Shown piece by piece: positions 1 through 5,537 of a stretch of 5,629 bases of DNA. The stretch's first letter is position 1. Every line of letters starts with the position of its first letter. The position numbers and the translations under genes were made by a program. This DNA is from Calditrichia bacterium (GTDB taxonomy: Bacteria; Calditrichota; Calditrichia; Calditrichales; Calditrichaceae). The notes beneath the pieces were generated by a model. It did not search any database, was not told the origin of the DNA, and saw only the letters and a list, made by a program, of their open reading frames with translations. Where the stretch lies: positions 1 to 5,629 of the forward strand of contig JALWEA010000038.1 of the NCBI GenBank assembly GCA_027039465.1. The letters are read 5' to 3'.

Positions 1-1721
1 ACATGTTTCAGCTCGAAATCGCTGATGCGCATGGGTACTTTGGGTTCCCAATCGCGTAATTGTTTAATGTACCAGTCCGTATTCAACAAGCTCAGATTCA
101 CAATGCGCACATCTTTACGTACATGCTCCACTTCCTGCAAATACCAAAGCGGGAAGGTATCGTTATCGCCATTGGTGAACAGAATTGCGTTTGGCTCGCA
201 GGACATGAGCATATTGTACGAATAGTCCCAGGCCACATAATTGCCGTGGCGACTTTGCGGATGAAAATTCTTGGCCAACATATTGACCGGAACGACCAAC
301 AGCAGCAACACAAAGACCGCCAATTGATATTTAGCCGCTCTTTCCTTTAAATAATCGCGCAGCAATTCCATCACCCCAGCAAAGCCGAGGCCAACCCAAA
401 GGCTATAGGCAAAAAAGCTCCCCACATAACTATAATCACGCTCCCTCGGCTGCGGATCGGGTTGATTCAAATATAAAACGATGGCCAGCCCTGTCATAAA
501 GAACAGGGCAAATACAGCCAATGCGCGTTTTGGATCTCGCTTAAAATGCCAAACCAATCCGATTAATCCCAATAGTAACGGTAAGCCCCAAAATTTATGG
601 ACATCCACATGGTATTCGTCATCGCTTAAGCCCACAAACTGCCACAGGAAATAGCGGTTGTACATTTTGTTAATTTGATATCTCCAGAAGAAATCCCAAA
701 CGCTGGAATATTTGTTGGCATTTTCGGAATTACGCCAAACATCGTAGCGGTCGGTCACCGAATGCTGGCCGTACTGTTCGCGTTTCATGTAATACACAAA
801 ACGCTCTACATTTTCCGGATCATTTTCATCAATGGCCGGGTCCAAACCGGAGCGGATGTAAATCATGGAATAAGTGGAATAGCCGATCATGATGAGCAAA
901 AGAGAATTGAAGACCAGAATGGCGATGTGCTTTTTCTTGTTAATCGACCAGTAACTCAAATAAAGCACAATCAGAAAAATAACCGCCAGTCCGGTAAAGC
1001 CGATGTACAGGGCCAATTGCGGAAACCAAATGACCAATCCCGGATAAATGGCAATCATAATGAGTCCGGTAATAATGGTCATGACAATAAAACTTTTGGT
1101 GGTTACCTTGAATTTTTTGTAGTAAATAATCATGGCAACAAAAGGAATAGCCAGCAGGTTCAAAAGATGCACGCCAATGGCCAAACCGATCAGATAGGCA
1201 ATTAAAAGTAAATAACGTTCATTCCCTGGTTCATCGGCTTTGGTCGACCAAACCAAAATAAGCCATACCACCAAAGCGGTAAATAACATGGAAGAAGCGT
1301 AAACTTCCGCCTCAACGGCATTGAACCAAAAACTGTGCGTAAAGGCAAAGGTCAACGCGCCGATGACACCTGAAAAAATAGCCAAATACCAATCGGATTT
1401 GGTTTTTAATTCACCTTTCCATTCCCGCACCAAATGAACGATAATCAAATAGGTAAGCATGACCGTCAAACCACTGGCAAAAACGGAAATCAAATTAATG
1501 CGCCAGCCATGATCGCCAAACGGGATAAATGAAAAGATATGGCCTAAAATCAAAAATAAGGGCGAGCCCGGCGGATGGGGAACGCCGCCAATATAACTAC
1601 AAGCAATAAATTCTCCGCAGTCCCAAAAGGACATGGTCGGAGCCATGGTCATTAAATACACAATGGTCGCTACGGCAAAAACAAGAGCGGCCGTTACTCG
1701 ATGTACCGTTTTCATTTGCAT
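1..1721 (-). CDS. DUF2723 / TMEM260-like membrane glycosyltransferase (GT117-type), C-terminus outside window
   Basis: The frame is open for 573 codons from the ATG at 1721 to the left edge, so the C-terminus is missing. I recognise DUF2723, the family of the human protein O-mannosyltransferase TMEM260; bacterial members are usually named glycosyltransferase family 117. Such GT-C enzymes take sugar from a polyprenyl-phosphate donor and act on the outer face of the membrane. Signatures visible: SFWDCGEF at residues 31-38 in the first external loop (D34 and E37 are the likely acidic catalytic pair, by GT-C analogy), VPHPPGSP 47-54, FWFNAVEAEVY 131-141, GLAIGVHLLNLL 179-190, QPRERDYSY 424-432 and NGDNDTFPLWYLQE 517-530. 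About a dozen hydrophobic helices span residues 8-485, with a hydrophilic loop near 290-375; a soluble region follows. An in-frame TAG five codons upstream (1736-1734) limits the start to M1 or M3 (ATG at 1715). A good ribosome site fits M1. The acceptor in bacteria is unknown, so protein O-mannosylation here is inference. Confidence 0.88.
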   Translation of the reverse strand, partial: MQMKTVHRVTAALVFAVATIVYLMTMAPTMSFWDCGEFIACSYIGGVPHPPGSPLFLILGHIFSFIPFGDHGWRINLISVFASGLTVMLTYLIIVHLVREWKGELKTKSDWYLAIFSGVIGALTFAFTHSFWFNAVEAEVYASSMLFTALVVWLILVWSTKADEPGNERYLLLIAYLIGLAIGVHLLNLLAIPFVAMIIYYKKFKVTTKSFIVMTIITGLIMIAIYPGLVIWFPQLALYIGFTGLAVIFLIVLYLSYWSINKKKHIAILVFNSLLLIMIGYSTYSMIYIRSGLDPAIDENDPENVERFVYYMKREQYGQHSVTDRYDVWRNSENANKYSSVWDFFWRYQINKMYNRYFLWQFVGLSDDEYHVDVHKFWGLPLLLGLIGLVWHFKRDPKRALAVFALFFMTGLAIVLYLNQPDPQPRERDYSYVGSFFAYSLWVGLGFAGVMELLRDYLKERAAKYQLAVFVLLLLVVPVNMLAKNFHPQSRHGNYVAWDYSYNMLMSCEPNAILFTNGDNDTFPLWYLQEVEHVRKDVRIVNLSLLNTDWYIKQLRDWEPKVPMRISDFELKH

Positions 1722-1729
1722 TGATTCTA

Positions 1730-1735
1730 CCCTCT
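1730..1735 (-). promoter_or_regulatory. Ribosome binding site of the DUF2723 gene
   Basis: Read on the minus strand, AGAGGG ends 8 bases before the ATG at 1721. This spacing favours that ATG over the second in-frame ATG at 1715. Confidence 0.7.
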
Positions 1736-1795
1736 ATTTGATTGTAAATGCGAAAACTACTGAAATTCCTAATTATTAGCAAGTTGATTTTCCGT

Positions 1796-1823
1796 CCCTA
1801 TTTCCCAAACATCCCCTTTGCCC
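1796..1823 (-). other. Putative G-quadruplex motif in the DUF2723 leader
   Basis: On the minus (coding) strand four G-runs occur: GGG (1823-1821), GGGG (1816-1813), GGG (1806-1804) and GGG (1798-1796). The loops are 4, 6 and 5 bases, which fits the usual G3+N1-7 rule. It lies 75 to 100 bases upstream of the start codon. If transcribed, the G-runs would be in the mRNA. Only the motif is seen; folding is inference. Confidence 0.45.
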
Positions 1824-1830
1824 TATTCCG

Positions 1831-1846
1831 ATTGTATGGTTACAAT
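1831..1846. promoter_or_regulatory. Perfect palindrome ATTGTA-N4-TACAAT, possible operator
   Basis: Two 6-base arms are exact reverse complements around a 4-base spacer. The site lies about 110 bases upstream of the DUF2723 start and overlaps a -10-like TACAAT. The size and symmetry suit a dimeric regulator, but no regulator gene is intact in the window and a 6+6 palindrome can arise by chance in AT-rich DNA. Confidence 0.25.
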
Positions 1847-1916
1847 TTGACAAACAAAACTATTAAATGCAGCGCAAAGCCAGGAAGTTCGATTCTTGCA
1901 AAAAAAATTTAACACA

Positions 1917-1945
1917 ATTTTAACCAAAAATATTTGAAATTTAAA
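1917..1945 (-). promoter_or_regulatory. Weak candidate promoter for the DUF2723 gene
   Basis: On the minus strand TTTAAA (1945-1940) and TAAAAT (1922-1917) are 17 bases apart, matching the sigma70 -35 and -10 hexamers at 4 and 5 of 6 positions. The DNA is very AT-rich, so a chance match is likely. FCB-group primary sigma factors may also use other consensus sequences; I found no good TTTG/TAnnTTTG pair. A second option is TACAAT at 1836-1831 with TTGTTT 15 bases upstream. Confidence 0.2.
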
Positions 1946-1977
1946 GGTACAATTTCCTCCTTTACCCCCGTTTTGTG

Positions 1978-2009
1978 GTCATCTGACTGATTGCTATCAG
2001 TCAGATGAC
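1978..2009. repeat. Hairpin 1: perfect inverted repeat with 14-bp arms
   Basis: GTCATCTGACTGAT (1978-1991) and its exact complement ATCAGTCAGATGAC (1996-2009) enclose the 4-base loop TGCT. The inner 18 bases (1985-2002) recur in inverted orientation in hairpin 2, three bases away. Neither strand shows a T-tract directly after the stem, so it is not a classic intrinsic terminator. It lies about 290 bases past the family 2 glycosyltransferase stop, in what may be the operon's 3' untranslated region. Confidence 0.85.
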
Positions 2010-2012
2010 AAA

Positions 2013-2046
2013 TGTTTTAGGACTGATAGCAATCAGTCCTAAAACA
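2013..2046. repeat. Hairpin 2: perfect inverted repeat with 15-bp arms, mirrored core of hairpin 1
   Basis: TGTTTTAGGACTGAT (2013-2027) and its exact complement (2032-2046) enclose the loop AGCA. The core GACTGATAGCAATCAGTC (2021-2038) is the exact reverse complement of the hairpin 1 core, so the two cores could instead pair with each other over 18 bp. The 8-base word GATGACAA occurs at 2004-2011 and 2059-2066, on either side of this hairpin; it could be a target duplication or chance. The outer stem is A/T-rich, but a clean terminator T-tract is absent on both strands. Confidence 0.85.
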
Positions 2047-2074
2047 CCGAAAGAGACGGATGACAATTCGCAGA

Positions 2075-2094
2075 CCCATGGCTAAAGCCATGGG
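2075..2094. repeat. Hairpin 3: 8-bp perfect inverted repeat with TAAA loop (REP-like)
   Basis: CCCATGGC (2075-2082) and GCCATGGG (2087-2094) enclose TAAA. The short GC-rich stem with a small loop resembles repetitive extragenic palindromes of the REP/RAYT kind. Copy number cannot be seen in one window. The ATG inside it opens a 26-codon frame that resembles nothing I know, and I do not call it a gene. Confidence 0.7.
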
Positions 2095-2100
2095 CTATGA

Positions 2101-2129
2101 TCAAATTTCCCTGCGGGAAATTCATTTGA
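2101..2129. repeat. Hairpin 4: AATTTCCC/GGGAAATT stem with outer TCAAA/TTTGA arms
   Basis: AATTTCCC (2104-2111) and GGGAAATT (2115-2122) enclose TGC. The outer TCAAA (2101-2105) and TTTGA (2125-2129) can extend the stem with a bulge, competing for two of the same A residues. It abuts the point where the winged-helix remnant begins to look like its family, so it may mark the edge of an inserted or rearranged segment. Confidence 0.65.
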
Positions 2130-2130
2130 G

Positions 2131-2262
2131 CGCGCATCGCTTTTATCTAAAAAATTGAGAATTGGCGGTTCCGCGTGTAATCAAACCATCGGCTGGCTTG
2201 CACGCGAGGACAAGATTGCTTTGCAGAAAAAAGGACGCAGTATCATTGTGAATCTTGTTTAA
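2131..2262 (+). pseudogene. C-terminal remnant of a winged helix-turn-helix (DUF2582-type) protein
   Basis: The plus-strand frame is open from 2101 to the TAA at 2260-2262 after an in-frame TGA at 2098-2100. From about 2131 it encodes 43 residues that read like the end of the small DUF2582 winged-helix family: SKKLRIGGSACN, then QTIGWLAREDKIALQKKGR, then SIIVNLV at the terminus. The IGWLARE(D/N)K(I/V) segment is the family hallmark. Full members run about 65-75 residues and start with an IGxxAGxVWxxL helix. That part is absent here and not found in the other plus frames upstream; hairpins occupy the place where it should be. There is no ATG or GTG and no ribosome site, only an internal TTG at 2155. 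It is convergent with the family 2 glycosyltransferase, 35 bases between stops. I call it a 5'-truncated pseudogene. The family's exact role is poorly known; the fold suggests nucleic-acid binding. Confidence 0.6.
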
Positions 2263-2297
2263 AGATCGGATTAAAAACAGGAGAGGGTCATCAGAAG

Positions 2298-3359
2298 CTA
2301 TTTTTTTCTCTCGAAGCGAAATCGCCGAACACATTGATACGGCAAATGTTTGCGCACATAGTGATCAATCACAATGCTGCCGCGATACATATTGGCCCAA
2401 ATCGCCCGATCGGATACTTTGCGCATTTTCTGCACCTTTCGCCTTTTTTTAAGGATGGAACCGAAATGCAAAAAAATGTAGGCCAAAGCCTGCAAAACCG
2501 CCTTTCCGCGATTACCGCCCCAAAGCATGGCATCCGCAACAACGGTGGCCAGTTCGAACAAAAGACGAACAGGGAAAATCAGCAACAAGAACGGCCAGGA
2601 ATAATTTTTAAGCAGCATGATTAAATTATTACGGTGATTCAAATACATTTTTTTCTGATTGTCCTTACGGAGCGTGTAACCGGAGTAATGATAAATAAAC
2701 GTATCAAGCGCTACCAAATTTCGGTACCCGGCTAACTGCGCCCGCCAGTTCAAATCGATTTCTTCCTGATGCGCGAAAAAGTCCTCGTCCAGCAAACCGA
2801 TCTCTTCCGTGACGCTTTTACGCAACAACAAGGCGCAACCGGATGTCCAAAAAACGCGGTTTTCCAAATGATCGTACTGCCCTTTGTCTTTTTCCACCGT
2901 GTCGAAAATGCGCCCGCGGGCAAAGGGATAGCCCAAGATATCCATTTCGCCTCCGGCGCCTCCGGAATAATCGAAGTACTGATGATCCTGAATGGACAAA
3001 ATTTTGGGCTGCACCGTGGCGGCAAGACGGTCGCTCTCCAAAGTGCGCACCATTTCCGAAAGAAAATTCTCCGGAGCCACCGTGTCGTTATTCAGCAGCA
3101 AAACATATTCGCTTTTAGCCAAACGAATGCCCTGATTGCAGGCGCCGGCATAGCCTTTGTTTTCCGCGTTCTGAATCAGCTCCACTTGCGGAAAACGTTC
3201 CCGAATCATCGCCTGGCTACCGTCGGTCGAACCGTTATCGATAAGCAAGACCTTGAAATCGCGATAGGAATTTTTAAAAAGGGATGTTAAACAATCCAGC
3301 AAAATTTTTTTCCCGTTGTAATGCGGAATCACAATCGTAACTTTTGCCTGTTCTGCCAT
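2298..3359 (-). CDS. Family 2 glycosyltransferase, WbbL/rhamnosyltransferase-like
   Basis: Complete 353-residue inverting GT-A glycosyltransferase, expected to add a sugar from a nucleotide donor on the cytoplasmic face during synthesis of a surface polysaccharide or glycan. Visible motifs: VTIVIPHYNG 7-16 (first strand of the nucleotide-binding fold), DNGS 41-44, NKGYAGACNQGI 67-78, the metal/donor site NND 90-92 (the DXD variant common in this group), SGCALLLR 173-180, GLLDEDFF 188-195 and HQEEIDLNWRAQLAGY 197-212, which holds the presumed catalytic acidic residues. A hydrophobic stretch at 254-280 followed by a basic tail (303-315, and RRFRFERKK at the end) suggests a membrane-associated C-terminus. 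The ATG at 3359 has AGAGG 6 bases upstream and starts 18 bases after the recG stop, so co-transcription with recG is likely. The sugar cannot be read from sequence; rhamnose is only a family-level guess. Confidence 0.88.
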   Translation of the reverse strand: MAEQAKVTIVIPHYNGKKILLDCLTSLFKNSYRDFKVLLIDNGSTDGSQAMIRERFPQVELIQNAENKGYAGACNQGIRLAKSEYVLLLNNDTVAPENFLSEMVRTLESDRLAATVQPKILSIQDHQYFDYSGGAGGEMDILGYPFARGRIFDTVEKDKGQYDHLENRVFWTSGCALLLRKSVTEEIGLLDEDFFAHQEEIDLNWRAQLAGYRNLVALDTFIYHYSGYTLRKDNQKKMYLNHRNNLIMLLKNYSWPFLLLIFPVRLLFELATVVADAMLWGGNRGKAVLQALAYIFLHFGSILKKRRKVQKMRKVSDRAIWANMYRGSIVIDHYVRKHLPYQCVRRFRFERKK

Positions 3360-3365
3360 TGGTTT

Positions 3366-3370
3366 CCTCT
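3366..3370 (-). promoter_or_regulatory. Ribosome binding site of the family 2 glycosyltransferase
   Basis: AGAGG on the minus strand, 6 bases before the ATG at 3359, inside the 18-base gap after recG. It fixes the start of the glycosyltransferase. Confidence 0.7.
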
Positions 3371-3377
3371 GCCTCTG

Positions 3378-5468
3378 TTAACTGATATTGATTAAATTCA
3401 TGCGTTTTTTCAAATGCGTCTGTAAAAATTTCAGCAACGGTTGATGCCCCCTTAAAAACGGATCGTGCTTCACCAGTTCAAAGGCATCCTGCCGTGCCTG
3501 CTGTAAAATTTCACCGTCCGTAATGGGATTGGCAATCTTGAAATCGGGCATGCCGCTTTGCTTAGTGCCGAAAAAATCACCCCAACCGCGCAATTCCAAA
3601 TCCTTTTCGGCAATCACAAAACCGTCCTGCGTTTCGGTCATTATTTTCATGCGTTTTTGCGCGATTTCACCCAAATTAAACGGTGTTTTCAAAATACAAT
3701 ACGATTTCCCCGTGCCGCGCCCCACGCGTCCCCGCAACTGATGCAATTGTGAAAGCCCGAAACGTTCCGCATGCTCGATCAGCATAATCGTTGCATTCGG
3801 TACATCAATGCCCACTTCGATCACAGTTGTTGAAATTAAAATTTGGATTTCATTACGTGCAAAGCGGGACATAATCGCTTCTTTTTCCGCAGCCTTTAGC
3901 CGCCCGTGCAAGAGTCCCACTTTGTAATTTTTGAATTCCGTAGCCGAGAGCCGGTGGTAAGCTTCCGTCGCCGCTTTCAAATCCAGCTTTTCACTTTCTT
4001 CCACCAAAGGGTACACAATATAGGCCTGTTCGCCGCTATCTACTTTTTTGCGAATAAAATCGTAGATCTTCGGTGCGGCATCGTCGAATCGCCACAAAGT
4101 CGTCACCTTTTGACGGTTCGGCGGCATTTCATCAATCACGGAAATATCCAGATTGCCGTAGGCCGTTAGAGCAAGTGTTCTTGGAATCGGAGTGGCCGTC
4201 ATAACCAATACATCGGCACGCACGTCTTTTTCAATGAGTCGCGCGCGCTGCAAAACCCCGAAACGGTGTTGCTCGTCGATTACGATCAGTCCCAACTCCG
4301 GCAATTGTGTGCTGTCGTAAATCAAGGCGTGCGTCCCGATTATGATCAAAGGTTCCCCTTTGGAGGTTTCTTCCGCAATTAACCGCCGTTCCTTCTGCGT
4401 GGTGCTTCCGGTTAACAGAATCACCCGCACGCCCAGCGGTTCCACCATTTTGCGAATATTAAAATAATGCTGTTCCGCCAGAATTTCCGTGGGCGCCATC
4501 AAAGCCGCCTGTTTCCCGTTATCCACCGCAATCAACATGGCCATCACGGCTACCAACGTTTTTCCCGAACCGACATCGCCCTGCAACAAACGATTCATGG
4601 GCACGGGCTTCCGCATATCGTTACGAATTTCGCGCACCACCCGTTTTTGGGCTTCGGTCATTTCAAAGGGCAAATTATGGTACAGCTTTTCGAGCCGTTC
4701 GCTCTTTTTGTTAAAAGTAAAACCCATTGGGCGCGCTTTTTGATGCGCCCGTTGCAGGGCAAGCATCAACTGCAGTTGAAAGAATTCTTCGTATTTAAAA
4801 CGATAAATCGCCTTTTCCAGCAAACGTTGATCCTGCGGAATGTGAATTTCACGATAGGCTTCCGCCCTTGGCAACAATTGCCGCGAGACCTGTATCTCCT
4901 GCGGCATGTATTCTTCCACATCCGGCAAGCGGTCATGAAGCAGATTAAAAAAAATGCGCCGGAAGGTGTAGGAATTGAGCCCCACCCGTTTAAAAGCTTC
5001 GCTGCCGGAATAAAAGGCCAGAATTTTACCCGTATTCAGCAGCTTGTCCAACTCTCCTTCGCCCAAACGGTCATAATCCGGATGCACCATTTGGAAGCCC
5101 AGGTAAAAGCTCACCTTGCCCGAAAGCGACACCCATTCGCCCACTTTGAAAAGATTCTTGAAGTAATCAATGCTGTTGAACCACAACGCCTCCAGGAGGC
5201 CCTTGCCGTCGCTGATGACAATGTAAAAATAACGCCGCCGTCCGTGCCGAATACCCACCGCTTCGATTCTGCCCAAAACCGTAACTTCCTGATCGGCCTG
5301 CAATTGATCAAGCGTAATAATTTTACTTCGATCCACATATTTACGAGGGAAAAAATTTAACAGGTCGTGAAGGGTGTTAATACCTGCCCTGGCTAAAACC
5401 TCGGCCCGTTTAGGGCCGATACCTTTAATAAATTGCAGCTCGTATGTTTTTTCTTTTTTTTCAGCCAT
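3378..5468 (-). CDS. recG: ATP-dependent DNA helicase RecG
   Basis: Complete RecG, the superfamily 2 translocase that remodels stalled replication forks and Holliday junctions. From the ATG at 5468 it has 696 residues, close to the 693 of E. coli RecG. An N-terminal HhH-like segment (FIKGIGPKRAEVLARAGI, about residues 13-30) and the PRKYVDRS junction lead into the OB-fold wedge domain (about 60-150). Helicase motifs follow: GDVGSGKT 297-304 (Walker A), MAPTEILAEQH 324-334, DEQHRFGV 398-405 (the DExH-type box, DEQH as usual in RecG), TATPIPRTL 424-432, STTVIEVGIDVPNA 546-559, QLRGRVGRG 577-585, and the TRG region ELRGWGDFFGTKQSG 625-639. A TTG six bases further upstream (5474) is an alternative start adding two residues. 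Neither start has a recognisable Shine-Dalgarno sequence. The frame is shared with the preceding ABC gene, whose stop is 14 codons before this ATG. In the TRG region W stands where P is common (LRGPG). Confidence 0.96.
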   Translation of the reverse strand: MAEKKEKTYELQFIKGIGPKRAEVLARAGINTLHDLLNFFPRKYVDRSKIITLDQLQADQEVTVLGRIEAVGIRHGRRRYFYIVISDGKGLLEALWFNSIDYFKNLFKVGEWVSLSGKVSFYLGFQMVHPDYDRLGEGELDKLLNTGKILAFYSGSEAFKRVGLNSYTFRRIFFNLLHDRLPDVEEYMPQEIQVSRQLLPRAEAYREIHIPQDQRLLEKAIYRFKYEEFFQLQLMLALQRAHQKARPMGFTFNKKSERLEKLYHNLPFEMTEAQKRVVREIRNDMRKPVPMNRLLQGDVGSGKTLVAVMAMLIAVDNGKQAALMAPTEILAEQHYFNIRKMVEPLGVRVILLTGSTTQKERRLIAEETSKGEPLIIIGTHALIYDSTQLPELGLIVIDEQHRFGVLQRARLIEKDVRADVLVMTATPIPRTLALTAYGNLDISVIDEMPPNRQKVTTLWRFDDAAPKIYDFIRKKVDSGEQAYIVYPLVEESEKLDLKAATEAYHRLSATEFKNYKVGLLHGRLKAAEKEAIMSRFARNEIQILISTTVIEVGIDVPNATIMLIEHAERFGLSQLHQLRGRVGRGTGKSYCILKTPFNLGEIAQKRMKIMTETQDGFVIAEKDLELRGWGDFFGTKQSGMPDFKIANPITDGEILQQARQDAFELVKHDPFLRGHQPLLKFLQTHLKKRMNLINIS

Positions 5469-5493
5469 AGGCAAGGCCAGTTGGGTTACACGG

Positions 5494-5537
5494 CGGATTG
5501 CAAAACGCTAATCCCGCCTGATTTCATTTGCAATCCG
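5494..5537 (-). repeat. 11-bp inverted repeat across the ABC gene end and the recG leader
   Basis: CGGATTGCAAA and its exact complement TTTGCAATCCG (plus-strand 5494-5504 and 5527-5537) enclose 22 bases that include the ABC stop codon. In the minus-strand transcript this would be a stem starting in the last codons of the ABC gene and ending about 25 bases before the recG ATG. No T-tract follows, so it is not a classic terminator; an mRNA processing or partial attenuation structure is possible. Confidence 0.5.

Larger units (their letters stand above)
1722..1977 (-). other. AT-rich leader/promoter region upstream of the DUF2723 gene
   Basis: No coding sequence is supported here on either strand. 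On the minus strand the region holds, from far to near: an isolated AAGGAGG (1962-1956) without a usable start codon, a weak sigma70-like promoter match (1945-1917), a perfect ATTGTA-N4-TACAAT palindrome (1846-1831), a four-run G-rich motif (1823-1796), and the ribosome site at 1735-1730. Together they suggest a long untranslated leader of up to about 190 bases for the membrane glycosyltransferase, but only the ribosome site is convincing by itself. Confidence 0.5.

Noticed and set aside
675..1205. Plus-strand frame of 176 codons
   Set aside because: Antisense to the DUF2723 gene. It is rich in N, H and Q with no family resemblance.
1847..1852. Plus-strand TTGACA, a perfect -35 hexamer
   Set aside because: At 16-18 bases downstream the sequence is GC-rich (around CAGCGC) with no -10 match, and no plus-strand gene starts nearby.
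1883..1899. tRNA T-arm-like sequence (GGAAG TTCGATT CTTGC)
   Set aside because: Only 4 of 5 stem pairs form. An A-run follows instead of an acceptor stem, and no anticodon or D-arm is visible upstream.
1941..1962. Strong AAGGAGG on the minus strand, possible leader peptide
   Set aside because: The only nearby start is TTG 3 bases away, giving TTG-TAC-CTT-TAA. Spacing is too short and the frame trivial, and the site lies upstream of the candidate promoter.
1978..2046. CRISPR array or classic intrinsic terminator
   Set aside because: There are only two core copies, inverted and 3 bases apart with no spacers, so it is not CRISPR. No T-tract follows either stem on either strand, so it is not a classic terminator.
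2143..2334. Minus-strand frame of 63 codons overlapping the GT2 3' end
   Set aside because: Its second half is the reverse of the winged-helix remnant and its first half overlaps the GT2 end in another frame. It has no ribosome site.
4467..5360. Plus-strand frame of 297 codons
   Set aside because: It is wholly antisense to recG, whose motifs are intact. The product is rich in H, Q, F and R without any recognisable domain, typical of an antisense shadow.
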